A stretch of DNA of 64,000 bases from Erythrobacter sp. HL-111 (GTDB lineage: Bacteria; Pseudomonadota; Alphaproteobacteria; Sphingomonadales; Sphingomonadaceae): positions 124,001-188,000 of the forward strand of contig NZ_LT629743.1 of the NCBI RefSeq assembly GCF_900105095.1. The letters run 5' to 3'. Positions 7,268 to 15,095 of the stretch are shown here, in pieces. The notes under the pieces were generated by a model. It was not told the DNA's origin. It saw only the letters and a program-made list of their open reading frames with translations, and made no database searches. Every line of letters begins with the position of its first letter. Within the stretch, counting starts at the first letter, position 1. The translations under genes and the position numbers were made by a program.

Positions 7268-9244
7268 ATGTCCCGAACCGAAGCCGGCACGCCGCACGAT
7301 CCGAGAGGGGCCGGGCGCTTCGACGAAAGCCGCGCGGCCTCGACCGTCGCGCGCGCCCAGCCCGATCTCGCCGCGGGGGTGGCAGCGATCCGCGAAACGG
7401 TGAAGGTGCTGCGGCCCGTTCCCGGGGTCTATCGCATGGTCGATGCGCGCGGCGACGTGCTCTATGTCGGCAAGGCGAGGAGCCTCAAGGCGCGCGTCGC
7501 CAACTACACCCAGTGGAAGGCCCTGTCGGGGCGGCTCCAGCGGATGGTCTCGCAAACCCGCTCGATGGAGATCGTCACCACCAATTCGGAGGCCGAGGCG
7601 CTGCTGCTCGAGGCGCAGCTCATCAAGCGGTTCCGCCCGCCCTTCAACGTGCTGCTGCGCGACGACAAGAGCTTTCCCTTCATCCTGCTGCGGGCCGATC
7701 ACGAATTCCCGCGCATCCACAAGCATCGCGGCGCGCGCCGGGCCAAGGGCAATTATTACGGCCCCTTCGCCAGTGCGGGCAGCGTCAACACGACGCTGAA
7801 CGCGCTGCAGAAACTGTTCCTGCTGCGAAGCTGCACCGACAGCTTCTTCAACAATCGCGACCGGCCCTGCCTGCTCTACCAGATCAAGCGCTGTTCGGCC
7901 CCCTGCGTCGGCCGCATTTCGGAAGAGGATTACGCAGGCCTCGTGCGGCAGGCGAAGGATTTCCTCGCGGGCAAATCGGGCGCGGTGCAGGCCGATCTCG
8001 AACGGCAGATGGCGAAGGCGGCCGAGGACCTCGACTTCGAGACCGCCGCGATCCTGCGCGACCGGCTGCGCGCGGCGACCTTCATCCAGGGCAGCCAGGC
8101 GATCAACGCCAAGGCGGTGGGCGATGCCGATGTCTTTGCATTGGCGGCCAAGGGAGGGCAGATCTGCGTCCAGGCCTTCTTCATCCGCGGCGGGCAGAAC
8201 TGGGGCCACCGTGCCTTCTTCCCGCGCCACACGAAGGAGATCGACGAGGCCGAGGTCCTGTCCGACGTGATGCTGCAATTCTACGAGGAGGTCCCGCCGC
8301 CGCCGACCATTCTCGTCGACCGCGACCTGCCCGAGCGCGCGCTGATCGAGGCGGCGCTGTCGGAACTGGCGGAACGCAAGGTGGCGCTCTCGATCCCCCA
8401 GCGCGGCGACCGGCGCAAGCTGATGGCGCAGGCGAGCCGCAACGCGGTCGAGGCGCTCGACCGGCGGCTGGCCGAGACTGGCACGAAAGCGAGGGTCCAC
8501 CGCGAGCTCGCCGAATTCCTCGAACTGGAAGAGCCGCCGCAGCGCATCGAGATCTACGACAACAGCCACATCCAGGGCGCGAAGGCGGTGGGCGCGATGG
8601 TGGTCGCAAGCCCCGAGGGCTTCGAGAAGTCGCAATACCGCAAGTTCAACATCCGCGAGGCGCAGTCGAACGACGATTTCGGCATGATGCGCGAAGTGAT
8701 GCGCCGCCGCTTCCGCCGCTTCGCCGATGGCGGCGGGGAGGGCGGCGCGGAGAACGGCGAACCGGGCGCGAGGGGACACCACGCGGTGCTTCCCGACCTC
8801 GTCCTGATCGATGGCGGCAAGGGCCAGCTTTCGAGCGTCATGAGCGTGCTCGAGGAATACGGCCTGGCCGAGGACGTGCCCGTGGTCGGCATCGCCAAGG
8901 GTCCACATCACGGGCGCGAGGGGCGCGAGGTGTTCCACTTCCCCGACGGGCGCGAGAAGACCCTGCCGACCAATTCGCCGGTGCTGTTCTACGCCCAGCG
9001 CCTGCGCGACGAGGTCCACCGCTATGTGATCGGCGCGCACCGCGCGAAGCGGTCGAAGGGGATCACGGCGAGCCCGCTGGACGAAATCCCCGGCATCGGC
9101 CCGGCGAGGAAGCGCGCGCTGCTGCTCCATTTCGGGACCGCCAGCAAGGTGCGCGCCGCCGCCCTCGAGGATCTGCGCCGCGCCCCCGGAGTGAGCGACA
9201 AGGTCGCCCGCGCGGTCTATGATTTCTACCATGCGGGCGGCTAG
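7268..9244 (+). CDS. uvrC: Excinuclease ABC subunit C
   Basis: A 658-residue UvrC, which makes both incisions in nucleotide excision repair after UvrAB finds damage. In order: an N-terminal GIY-YIG nuclease (VPGVYRMVDARGDVLYVGKA, about residues 57-80), a Cys-rich stretch (CTDSFFNN...CLLYQIKRCSAPC), a UVR domain (AAEDLDFETAAILRDRL), the RNase H-like domain (IEIYDNSHIQGAKAVGAMV and DLVLIDGGKGQLSSV) and C-terminal helix-hairpin-helix motifs (IPGIGPARKRALL). A short Gly/Glu-rich insert (GGGEGGAENGEPGARG) lies in the C-terminal half. The ATG at 7268 is the first in frame giving an MSRTE start. Its TAG shares CTAG with the convergent oxygenase gene. Confidence 0.97.
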   Translation: MSRTEAGTPHDPRGAGRFDESRAASTVARAQPDLAAGVAAIRETVKVLRPVPGVYRMVDARGDVLYVGKARSLKARVANYTQWKALSGRLQRMVSQTRSMEIVTTNSEAEALLLEAQLIKRFRPPFNVLLRDDKSFPFILLRADHEFPRIHKHRGARRAKGNYYGPFASAGSVNTTLNALQKLFLLRSCTDSFFNNRDRPCLLYQIKRCSAPCVGRISEEDYAGLVRQAKDFLAGKSGAVQADLERQMAKAAEDLDFETAAILRDRLRAATFIQGSQAINAKAVGDADVFALAAKGGQICVQAFFIRGGQNWGHRAFFPRHTKEIDEAEVLSDVMLQFYEEVPPPPTILVDRDLPERALIEAALSELAERKVALSIPQRGDRRKLMAQASRNAVEALDRRLAETGTKARVHRELAEFLELEEPPQRIEIYDNSHIQGAKAVGAMVVASPEGFEKSQYRKFNIREAQSNDDFGMMREVMRRRFRRFADGGGEGGAENGEPGARGHHAVLPDLVLIDGGKGQLSSVMSVLEEYGLAEDVPVVGIAKGPHHGREGREVFHFPDGREKTLPTNSPVLFYAQRLRDEVHRYVIGAHRAKRSKGITASPLDEIPGIGPARKRALLLHFGTASKVRAAALEDLRRAPGVSDKVARAVYDFYHAGG

Positions 9245-10779
9245 GACGAAGCGCGTCGCCGGGCGGCATAGCGGCGCAGCTGCGCGTGCTCGACCCAGGT
9301 CGAATGGACCCCGCTCGAAATCTTGTGCGGCAGCGCCAGCCGGCAGACCGGCCCGCTGGCGATGTCACCCGCATCGAGGATCGCGCATTCGGACGTGCCC
9401 GTGTTCTCGTCGATCAGGAAGGTGACAAGCCATGCGTCCCTTTCGCCTACCGCTTCGCTGCTTGAGAAGTCCCTTTCGCCTGCCGCTTCGCTGTCAGAGG
9501 CGGGGACCTTTTTCGGCACCACCGGGGCCTCGCTCGCATAGACGCCTTCGGGCAGCCTGAAGACCTCCTCGGCGCCCGTCTCGGTGTCGTGGCAGACGAA
9601 GCCGTCGAACAGGAACCAGCCCGGCCTCGTCGTGGTCGACCAGACATGGCGGCTCTTCTTCATGGCGAAGGCCGGGTTGATCATGCCGAATTCGACGATC
9701 CGCTCCGACAGGCGCTCTTCCCGGCATTCGCCCGTGGCGAGGTCGAAGCGCCAGCGGTGAAGGCGGCTCTGGAACGAGTGTTCGTCGACATAGGCCATCA
9801 TGTGGCTGTATTCGCCCGCTTCCTCGAGCGGGTCGGGCATGGGCCGGTCCTGGAAATAGCCTTCGAGCACGATCTCCTCGCCGTCCTCGTAGGCATTGGT
9901 CCAGTGCAGGACATAGGTTGGCGCGGCTTCGAACCAGCGGATTTCCTCCGGTCCCCCGTGCCGCGGGATCAGTGCGAAGCGGGTCGGGACGCCTTCGTGC
10001 AGCCGCGCGGCGTGGATGCCGCGTTCGAGCAGCTTTTCGTCCCAGAACAGCGGCATGTCATTGAGGATCGACCAGTTTTTCGTGATCGCCATATCATGCG
10101 GCAGGCGCGGTCCCGGCAGCGGGATCGGCACGTAATGGGCAAGCCGCCCGTCCCGGTCGATCACGCCGTAATGCATGAAGGGCGCGTGCTTGCCATAATT
10201 GAAGAACATCAGTTCGCCCGTCTCCTCGTCCACCTTGGGATGGGCGGAGACGCCGTCCAAGGGCGCCCACGGCGCCTTGCCAAGCGTTTCGAGCGTGACG
10301 GGGTCCACCATCCACGCCTCGCCGCACTGGTAGAAGGTCGCATAGGCGATCCCGGCATGGACGATAATGTCGGTCGAGCCGGTGTCCTTCAGCCCCCCGT
10401 GCGCGCCGAAGCCGGGCCGTTTCGACGTGCCCGGCGGGTCCATCAGCCCGCCCCAGAGCGACTGCCCCGCGAGCTGTTCCGCCTCGAAGCAGTGGGTCCG
10501 CACGAAGCGGTTGCGATAGCTTGCCCGGCCACCCGAAATGTTCACCGCATGGATCATCGCGTCCCCGTCGAAGGGATGATGCCGCCCGAGCGGCTGGTGC
10601 ACGGGGTTTTCGGTGTTTCGCAGGTAGATGCCGTCGATATCCTTGGGAATGGCGCCTTCGATCACCTCCAGTTCGGGGACATCGACCTCCTCGTGGCAGG
10701 GCGTCCACGGGCCGGAGAGATAGGGGTGGTTCGACGGTTTCAGGCTGGTAATGACGGGCTCAAGCCGGGTGATCTCCAT
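9241..10779 (-). CDS. Carotenoid cleavage oxygenase family protein
   Basis: A 512-residue member of the RPE65/carotenoid oxygenase family, non-heme Fe(II) enzymes that cleave a double bond of carotenoids or stilbene-like phenolics. Conserved segments include IDGIYLRNTENPVHQP, HPFDGDAMIHAV, SAHPKVDEETGELMFFNYG, LPHDMAITKNWSIL and the C-terminal SGVHSTWVEHA, which together supply candidate Fe-binding histidines. Cleavage site and substrate cannot be read. An 11-codon in-frame tandem repeat occurs at about residues 427-448, likely in a surface loop. The start ATG at 10779 is followed by MEITRLEPV. The divergent neighbour is the stress protein, with an FNR-type site between them. Confidence 0.88.
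   Translation of the reverse strand: MEITRLEPVITSLKPSNHPYLSGPWTPCHEEVDVPELEVIEGAIPKDIDGIYLRNTENPVHQPLGRHHPFDGDAMIHAVNISGGRASYRNRFVRTHCFEAEQLAGQSLWGGLMDPPGTSKRPGFGAHGGLKDTGSTDIIVHAGIAYATFYQCGEAWMVDPVTLETLGKAPWAPLDGVSAHPKVDEETGELMFFNYGKHAPFMHYGVIDRDGRLAHYVPIPLPGPRLPHDMAITKNWSILNDMPLFWDEKLLERGIHAARLHEGVPTRFALIPRHGGPEEIRWFEAAPTYVLHWTNAYEDGEEIVLEGYFQDRPMPDPLEEAGEYSHMMAYVDEHSFQSRLHRWRFDLATGECREERLSERIVEFGMINPAFAMKKSRHVWSTTTRPGWFLFDGFVCHDTETGAEEVFRLPEGVYASEAPVVPKKVPASDSEAAGERDFSSSEAVGERDAWLVTFLIDENTGTSECAILDAGDIASGPVCRLALPHKISSGVHSTWVEHAQLRRYAARRRASS
9437..9502. repeat. 33-bp (11-codon) tandem duplication inside the carotenoid oxygenase gene
   Basis: Two 33-bp units lie head to tail. The first 24 bases of each (9437-9460 and 9470-9493) differ at one position; the remaining 9 bases have diverged. 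Read on the minus strand the units encode SEAAGERDFSS and SEAVGERDAWL. The unit length is a multiple of three, so the oxygenase frame is kept. Confidence 0.85.
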
Positions 10780-10870
10780 GCGCGCTCTCCTCGCGCGCGA
10801 GCCTAGCGGCCGCGTGCCGGGTTGCAAGCGGGGGCGAGGCGTGTTGGAAAGCGCCGACCGGCGGCGAAAT

Positions 10871-10884
10871 TTGATCTTCGTCAA
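10871..10884 (+). promoter_or_regulatory. FNR/FnrL-type box between carotenoid oxygenase and universal stress protein genes
   Basis: TTGATCTTCGTCAA matches the FNR consensus TTGAT-N4-ATCAA at 9 of 10 half-site positions. It lies 67 bases upstream of the stress-protein ATG and 92 bases from the oxygenase ATG, so it could act on either divergent gene. A regulator of the matching class is encoded at 47169-47858. No clean -10 hexamer was found at class II distance toward the stress protein. Confidence 0.65.
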
Positions 10885-10950
10885 GGCAGCAATGCCTTGC
10901 CGGCGGCAAAAGCCGGTCATCGGGACGGGCATCTGGAGGGAGACAGGCTC

Positions 10951-11766
10951 ATGAAATCCATTCTGCTTCACGTCGAAGGCGACAGCTGCATGGAGGCGCG
11001 GATGCAGGTCGCGCTCGACATCGCCCGCACCTGCGATGCACACATCACCTGCCTGCAGGCGGTCAGCTACGAGGTCTTCGCGCCGGGCGATTTCTACGGC
11101 TCCGCGCTCGCCGCCGCGATGCCGCGGATCAAGGAGGCGGCGGAGGAACTGCGCCGCGAGATCGAGAAGGACCTCGAGAACGAGGGCGTCTCCTTCGAAT
11201 GGCGCTTCATGTACGGCATGGCCGACACGCGCCTGCTCGAACAGTCGGCGTTGCACGACATCATCCTCGTCGGGCCGAACGATGTCGGCGAGGAAGGGCG
11301 CGGGCCGTCGGCCATGGTCGGCGAACTGGTGCTCAAGGCGCCGGCCCCGGTGCTGGTCGTGCCAAAGGCGACCACGTCGCTCGACCTTTCGAAGGACGTG
11401 ATGATCGCGTGGAACGGTTCGTCCGAAGCCTGCGTCGCCCTGCGCGCGGCGGTGCCGCTGCTGAAACACGCGGGCAAGGTCTACCTCGCCAGCGTCGCCG
11501 AGGAGCGCGAGCGCGCCCGCTTCGACTTCCCCCCGAGCGAGGCCGCGAAATACCTCAGCCGTCACGGCATTTCGAGCGAGTTCGTCGAGATCCCGCGCGG
11601 CGAGGCATCGATCTCCGACACGCTCTTTTCGGCCGCCCAGATGCGCGAATGCGGGTTCATGGTGATGGGCGCCTACGGCCATTCGCGGCTGGCCGAAATG
11701 CTGTTCGGCGGGGTTACGCGGCGGAGCCTTTCGGACCCGCAGATGCCGATGTTCATGGCGCACTGA
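10951..11766 (+). CDS. Universal stress protein, tandem UspA-type
   Basis: A 271-residue protein with two Usp folds. The C-terminal half keeps the ATP-binding signature GAYGHSRLAEMLFGGVTRRS (G-x2-G-x9-G pattern); the N-terminal half (MKSILLHVEGDSCMEARMQV...) has no obvious intact motif. Usp proteins are cytosolic stress-survival factors often induced by energy or oxygen limitation. A strong ribosome site, GGAGGGAG, precedes the ATG at 10951. An FNR-type box 67 bases upstream suggests induction at low oxygen, an inference that fits Usp regulation in other bacteria. Downstream is the convergent tesB. Confidence 0.9.
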   Translation: MKSILLHVEGDSCMEARMQVALDIARTCDAHITCLQAVSYEVFAPGDFYGSALAAAMPRIKEAAEELRREIEKDLENEGVSFEWRFMYGMADTRLLEQSALHDIILVGPNDVGEEGRGPSAMVGELVLKAPAPVLVVPKATTSLDLSKDVMIAWNGSSEACVALRAAVPLLKHAGKVYLASVAEERERARFDFPPSEAAKYLSRHGISSEFVEIPRGEASISDTLFSAAQMRECGFMVMGAYGHSRLAEMLFGGVTRRSLSDPQMPMFMAH

Positions 11767-11878
11767 CGGGCGCGAAGGCCGCTGCCGATCGCGTCACCGG
11801 GTCTTCCGCCGCCTTGGCTGGAAGGAGCAGGAGGGCCTGGTTGCCTCCAGCTCTCCGGCGACCGTTGGCGCGCCCCGG

Positions 11879-12802
11879 TCAGCGCCGCTTGCGCATCATT
11901 CCTTCCTGCGCGACGGACGCCACCAGGTTGCCCGCGCGGTCGAAGATGCGCCCGCGGTTGAAGCCGCGCCCGCCGCCCGACCACGGCGCGTCGGTCGCGT
12001 AGAGCAGCCATTCGTCCGCCCTCGCTTCGCGGTGAAACCAGATCGCGTGGTCGAGGCTCGCGCCGACCAGTTCGTTCCGCATCCATGACAGGCCATGCGG
12101 CAGCGCGCTGGTGCCCAAAAGCGTGTAGTCGCTTGCATAGGTGATGACCGCGCGGTGCAGCAGCGGTTCGTCGGGCAGCGGCGCGACGGTGCGGAACCAG
12201 GTATGGGCGCGCGGCTCCCTCGGCTCGCGGCTCATCCAGTGGAGCTGGTCGAGGGTCCGCATCTCGATCGGGCGGGGGCGCAGCATGACCGCGCGCTGCG
12301 CCTCGTCGAGCCTGTCCCCCATCGCTTCGGCGAGTTCGCGGCGCGTCTCGACGTCGGATTTCAGTTCTTCCGGCCCGGCCACGTCCGGCATCGGCGCGTC
12401 GCAGTGTTCGAGGCCGTCCTCGGGCGTCTGGAAGCTCGCGGTGAGGTTGAGGATCGGGGTGCACGATCCGTCTTCGTTTTCCTGCGCCGCGACGACGCGC
12501 CGGTTGGCGAAGCTCCTCCCGTCGAAATCGCGCGCGATGCGGTATTCGATCGGGCTTCCCTCGCGCCCGCCGCGCAGGAAATAGGCGTGGAGCGAATGGG
12601 CGACCTTGCCCGCGGGCACGCTCGCCTGCGCCGCCATCAGCGCCTGCGCCAGCACCTGCCCGCCGAACACGCGGCCCACGCCGCCCTTCTGGGCGGAGCC
12701 GAGCCAGACATCGGCGGCGCGTTTCTCGACGCGGAGCAGCCGGACGAGGCCCGCGACGAGCTGTTCGGGAGAGGGGGCTTGCGGATCGGGCGTGTCGTTC
12801 AT
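11879..12802 (-). CDS. tesB: Acyl-CoA thioesterase II
   Basis: A 307-residue double-hotdog acyl-CoA thioesterase hydrolysing medium/long-chain acyl-CoA to free acid and CoA. TesB features: GRVFGGQVLAQALMAA near residue 43, HSLHAYFLRGG, ASFQTPEDGLEH, and C-terminal YASDYTLLGT, LDHAIWFHRE and WSGGGRGFNRGRIF. The usual Asp/Thr/Gln catalytic set is compatible with the YASDYTLL and region near SVAQEGMMR. The ATG at 12802 is chosen; a second in-frame ATG adding three residues exists at 12814. No operon partner is obvious; the cupin gene ends 46 bases upstream on the same strand. Confidence 0.93.
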   Translation of the reverse strand: MNDTPDPQAPSPEQLVAGLVRLLRVEKRAADVWLGSAQKGGVGRVFGGQVLAQALMAAQASVPAGKVAHSLHAYFLRGGREGSPIEYRIARDFDGRSFANRRVVAAQENEDGSCTPILNLTASFQTPEDGLEHCDAPMPDVAGPEELKSDVETRRELAEAMGDRLDEAQRAVMLRPRPIEMRTLDQLHWMSREPREPRAHTWFRTVAPLPDEPLLHRAVITYASDYTLLGTSALPHGLSWMRNELVGASLDHAIWFHREARADEWLLYATDAPWSGGGRGFNRGRIFDRAGNLVASVAQEGMMRKRR

Positions 12803-12848
12803 GGCGCGCGGCAATGCTGCGCCGGTGCGGGAAGGTCAAGCCGGCGCG

Positions 12849-13724
12849 TCAGCCGCGCACGAACAGCCGCCGGTATGCCCGCCATGCGAGCGCCTTGGCC
12901 GGCGCGCGCCGCGGCCAGCGACCGGGGGCGGTGGGCGCGAGGCCGAACCGCCGGACGAGCCCGTTGAAGCAGCGCGCATCGCTTTCCGCGTGGCTCCATT
13001 CGGAACGCCAGGTGACCGACAGCGAGATCGAGGGCGCCGGGCCGTTCCGCACGAAATGCGGCGCCATGACCGGGACGTGCACGGCCTCGCCCGGCTGAAG
13101 CGTGAAGGTCCGCGCGGCGTCCATGAAGCCTTCGTCCCAGCCGAGCTCGCGCGGGCCGCCGAGGTGGTAGCGCTCGTGCGCCTCGTCGGGCGCGAAACGG
13201 GGGTCGCCGGCGGGGAACTGCGTCATCGCCTTGGAGCCCGCGAGCTGCATCAGGATGTTGTGTTCGGGATCGAAGTGATAGGGCGTCACCGCGTTCGGGC
13301 TGGAGATGAAGACGAAGGCCTGCGGATCCATCAGCGGTCCGGTCTTCGCCTCGATCTCGTCCTTCAGGTCGGCGAGAATGGCGTGCAGCAGGGCGGCATA
13401 GGACGGGACCTGTTCGACATTCTTGAGCACCGCCCAGCTGTTCGCCCGCGCGATGCCGAGGATGGTTTCGGTGATCGAAAGGCCCGTCGCGCCGGGTTTC
13501 CCGTCGATGCCGAGCGGCAGGTCGCCGCGGTTGTATTCGACGCTGCGCCCGGGCAGCCGCGCGGCAAGTTCGGCGAGCGCCGGGATCGTGAGCAGAGGAT
13601 GATCCGCAAGGCCATGCGTCAGCCGGTGCGCTCCTTCGGGGTAATGCGCGGCGAAGACCCTGCGGGTCTGTTGGTCAAAGACCGGCGTCACGTTTGGCTT
13701 GCAGGCGCGGAAGGGGGCGTTCAT
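12849..13724 (-). CDS. Cupin/JmjC-like domain protein
   Basis: A 291-residue protein with a cupin_8/JmjC-like fold. The segment NAVTPYHFDPEHNILMQLAG supplies an HxD metal pair and GEAVHVPVMAPHFVRNG a distal histidine, the pattern of Fe(II)/2-oxoglutarate hydroxylases; FVFISSPNAVTPYHFDPEHN is typical of the sphingomonad subfamily often labelled transcriptional regulator. No helix-turn-helix is visible, so a hydroxylase-like or binding role is preferred. Its ATG at 13724 overlaps the stop of the upstream FemAB-like gene as ATGA, indicating tight coupling and probably a shared pathway. Substrate unknown. Confidence 0.75.
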   Translation of the reverse strand: MNAPFRACKPNVTPVFDQQTRRVFAAHYPEGAHRLTHGLADHPLLTIPALAELAARLPGRSVEYNRGDLPLGIDGKPGATGLSITETILGIARANSWAVLKNVEQVPSYAALLHAILADLKDEIEAKTGPLMDPQAFVFISSPNAVTPYHFDPEHNILMQLAGSKAMTQFPAGDPRFAPDEAHERYHLGGPRELGWDEGFMDAARTFTLQPGEAVHVPVMAPHFVRNGPAPSISLSVTWRSEWSHAESDARCFNGLVRRFGLAPTAPGRWPRRAPAKALAWRAYRRLFVRG

Positions 13725-14908
13725 CGCGCGTTCCTCCGGTTTTCCCCGCGGCGGTTCTCCCACGCCGTCAGCGCGGCGAAGAGCCCGCGCCGCGCCGCGC
13801 CGCCGATGGCGATGTTGTGGCTCGCAAGGCTACGCTTCTCGCGCCAGAGCCGCTCGATCATCGAATGGCCTTCGGCGGCGCAGCTGTCGGCGAAGGCGAT
13901 GCCGGGACGGTCCAGCAGGGCGAGGTTTTCGAGCTGCAGCAGCAGGCCCGGCGAATGGCGCGCGAAGCGTTCGTCGAAGGCGGTCTTGAAACTGAACGCG
14001 CCGGGCGGGGCGATCAGGTTCGCCAGCATCGCGACCGGCCTCCCGTCGAGCCGCAGGGCGAGCCGTTCGAGCCGTCCGCTCTCCGCCGCGCCGCGCAGGA
14101 CCTCGGCGAAGAAGGTCCGGGTGTGTTCGTGGCTGGCGAGGGCGGAGCCCGCCGCGCCTTTCCAACCCGCCGCTTCGAGCACGAGGAATTCGCGCGTCCA
14201 GCCCGCGAGCCCTTCGGCCCCCTCGCAGCGTTCGAAGGCGAGCGCGCCCTCTTCGGCGAGCCGCTTGTGCTGGCGGCGCAGTTCCTTGCGTTTCTTGGCG
14301 CTCATCGAGGCTTCGAGATAGGCCTCAGGGCCGAGGGGCGAGGCGAGCATCGCGCGGCTCTCGCGCTTTGCCACGGTGCGCGCGCGGCCCTGTTCGGCGA
14401 GCACCGTCTCGAGCGCGTCGCCCACCGGGCCGGCTTCGGTGAGCATCGGCAGGTGCAGGAACAGCGCGCGCCGGGCGGAGCGATCGAAATGGGCGAGGAT
14501 CGCCCGCCAGAAGGCGACTTCGTGCCCGCGCGCGACCAGCGGCGTGCCGGTGAAGGCGTTGGGGTGGAGCCAGCCGGTCGCGTGCGTCACCGGGTAGCCG
14601 TAATAGCGCGGCCAGCGGACCACCGGGTAGAGCCCGCACAGCCGCCCGCCGGCGAAATATGCCTTCACCGTCACCCGCTCCGCCGCGCCCCAGCGATCGA
14701 GCCCGGGGAGGAGGAACCAGGGTTCGAAGAAGGGATTGGGCTCGCTCGCCTCGGCGACGAGGCGATCCCATTCCGTCCTGAAGGCCCGGTCCCGCAGGGC
14801 CGCGCGGTCGAGCAGGACCACGCGCCCGCGCGGCGCCGCGCCTGCGGGCGGGCGCACGGCTTCGGGCGCGGGCTGATCGGCCAGCTTCGGCGCGTTCGCC
14901 AGGTCCAT
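13721..14908 (-). CDS. FemAB/CelD-like GNAT-fold acyltransferase
   Basis: A 395-residue protein of the BcsL/CelD-FemAB-like acetyltransferase group. Recognisable parts are NPFFEPWFLLPGLDRW near residue 60, SKKRKELRRQHKRLAEEG-like positive helix (SAKKRKELRRQHKRLAEEG) mid-protein, and the C-terminal GNAT core (FSFKTAFDERFARHSPGLLL, CAAEGHSMIERLW). Such proteins act in polysaccharide or lipid tailoring; the acceptor here is unknown. ATG at 14908 (MDLANAPKLAD) is preferred over an in-frame ATG at 14968 because residues before it are not conserved in style. It is coupled to the cupin-like gene by ATGA. Confidence 0.75.
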   Translation of the reverse strand: MDLANAPKLADQPAPEAVRPPAGAAPRGRVVLLDRAALRDRAFRTEWDRLVAEASEPNPFFEPWFLLPGLDRWGAAERVTVKAYFAGGRLCGLYPVVRWPRYYGYPVTHATGWLHPNAFTGTPLVARGHEVAFWRAILAHFDRSARRALFLHLPMLTEAGPVGDALETVLAEQGRARTVAKRESRAMLASPLGPEAYLEASMSAKKRKELRRQHKRLAEEGALAFERCEGAEGLAGWTREFLVLEAAGWKGAAGSALASHEHTRTFFAEVLRGAAESGRLERLALRLDGRPVAMLANLIAPPGAFSFKTAFDERFARHSPGLLLQLENLALLDRPGIAFADSCAAEGHSMIERLWREKRSLASHNIAIGGAARRGLFAALTAWENRRGENRRNAR

Positions 14909-15095
14909 GCGACAATATCCCCGTCCGTCTGCGATGCGCGAAGGATCCGCGCTTCGGACCGGCTCCATGCCACGGGCCGGCGTGCGGCGCGCGGGCCGAG
15001 ATGGGGGATGTCCGCGGTTGGGACGTTAAACCGCCCGAAAGGTTAAGAACCCCGGCACGTGGGTCGGAGCGGGCACCCGCGCCGCGAAAGCCGGG

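Noticed and set aside
6250..9222. 990-codon plus-strand frame over the flavoprotein and uvrC
   Set aside because: It crosses the minus-strand flavoprotein gene and then runs out of frame through uvrC. Low-complexity Arg/Ala/Gly product without motifs.
7136..9232. 698-codon minus-strand frame opposite uvrC
   Set aside because: Shadow of uvrC; no start signal or family features.
11825..11858. GC-rich stem between the stress protein gene and tesB
   Set aside because: Arms match only imperfectly and there is no U-run, so it was not called a terminator.
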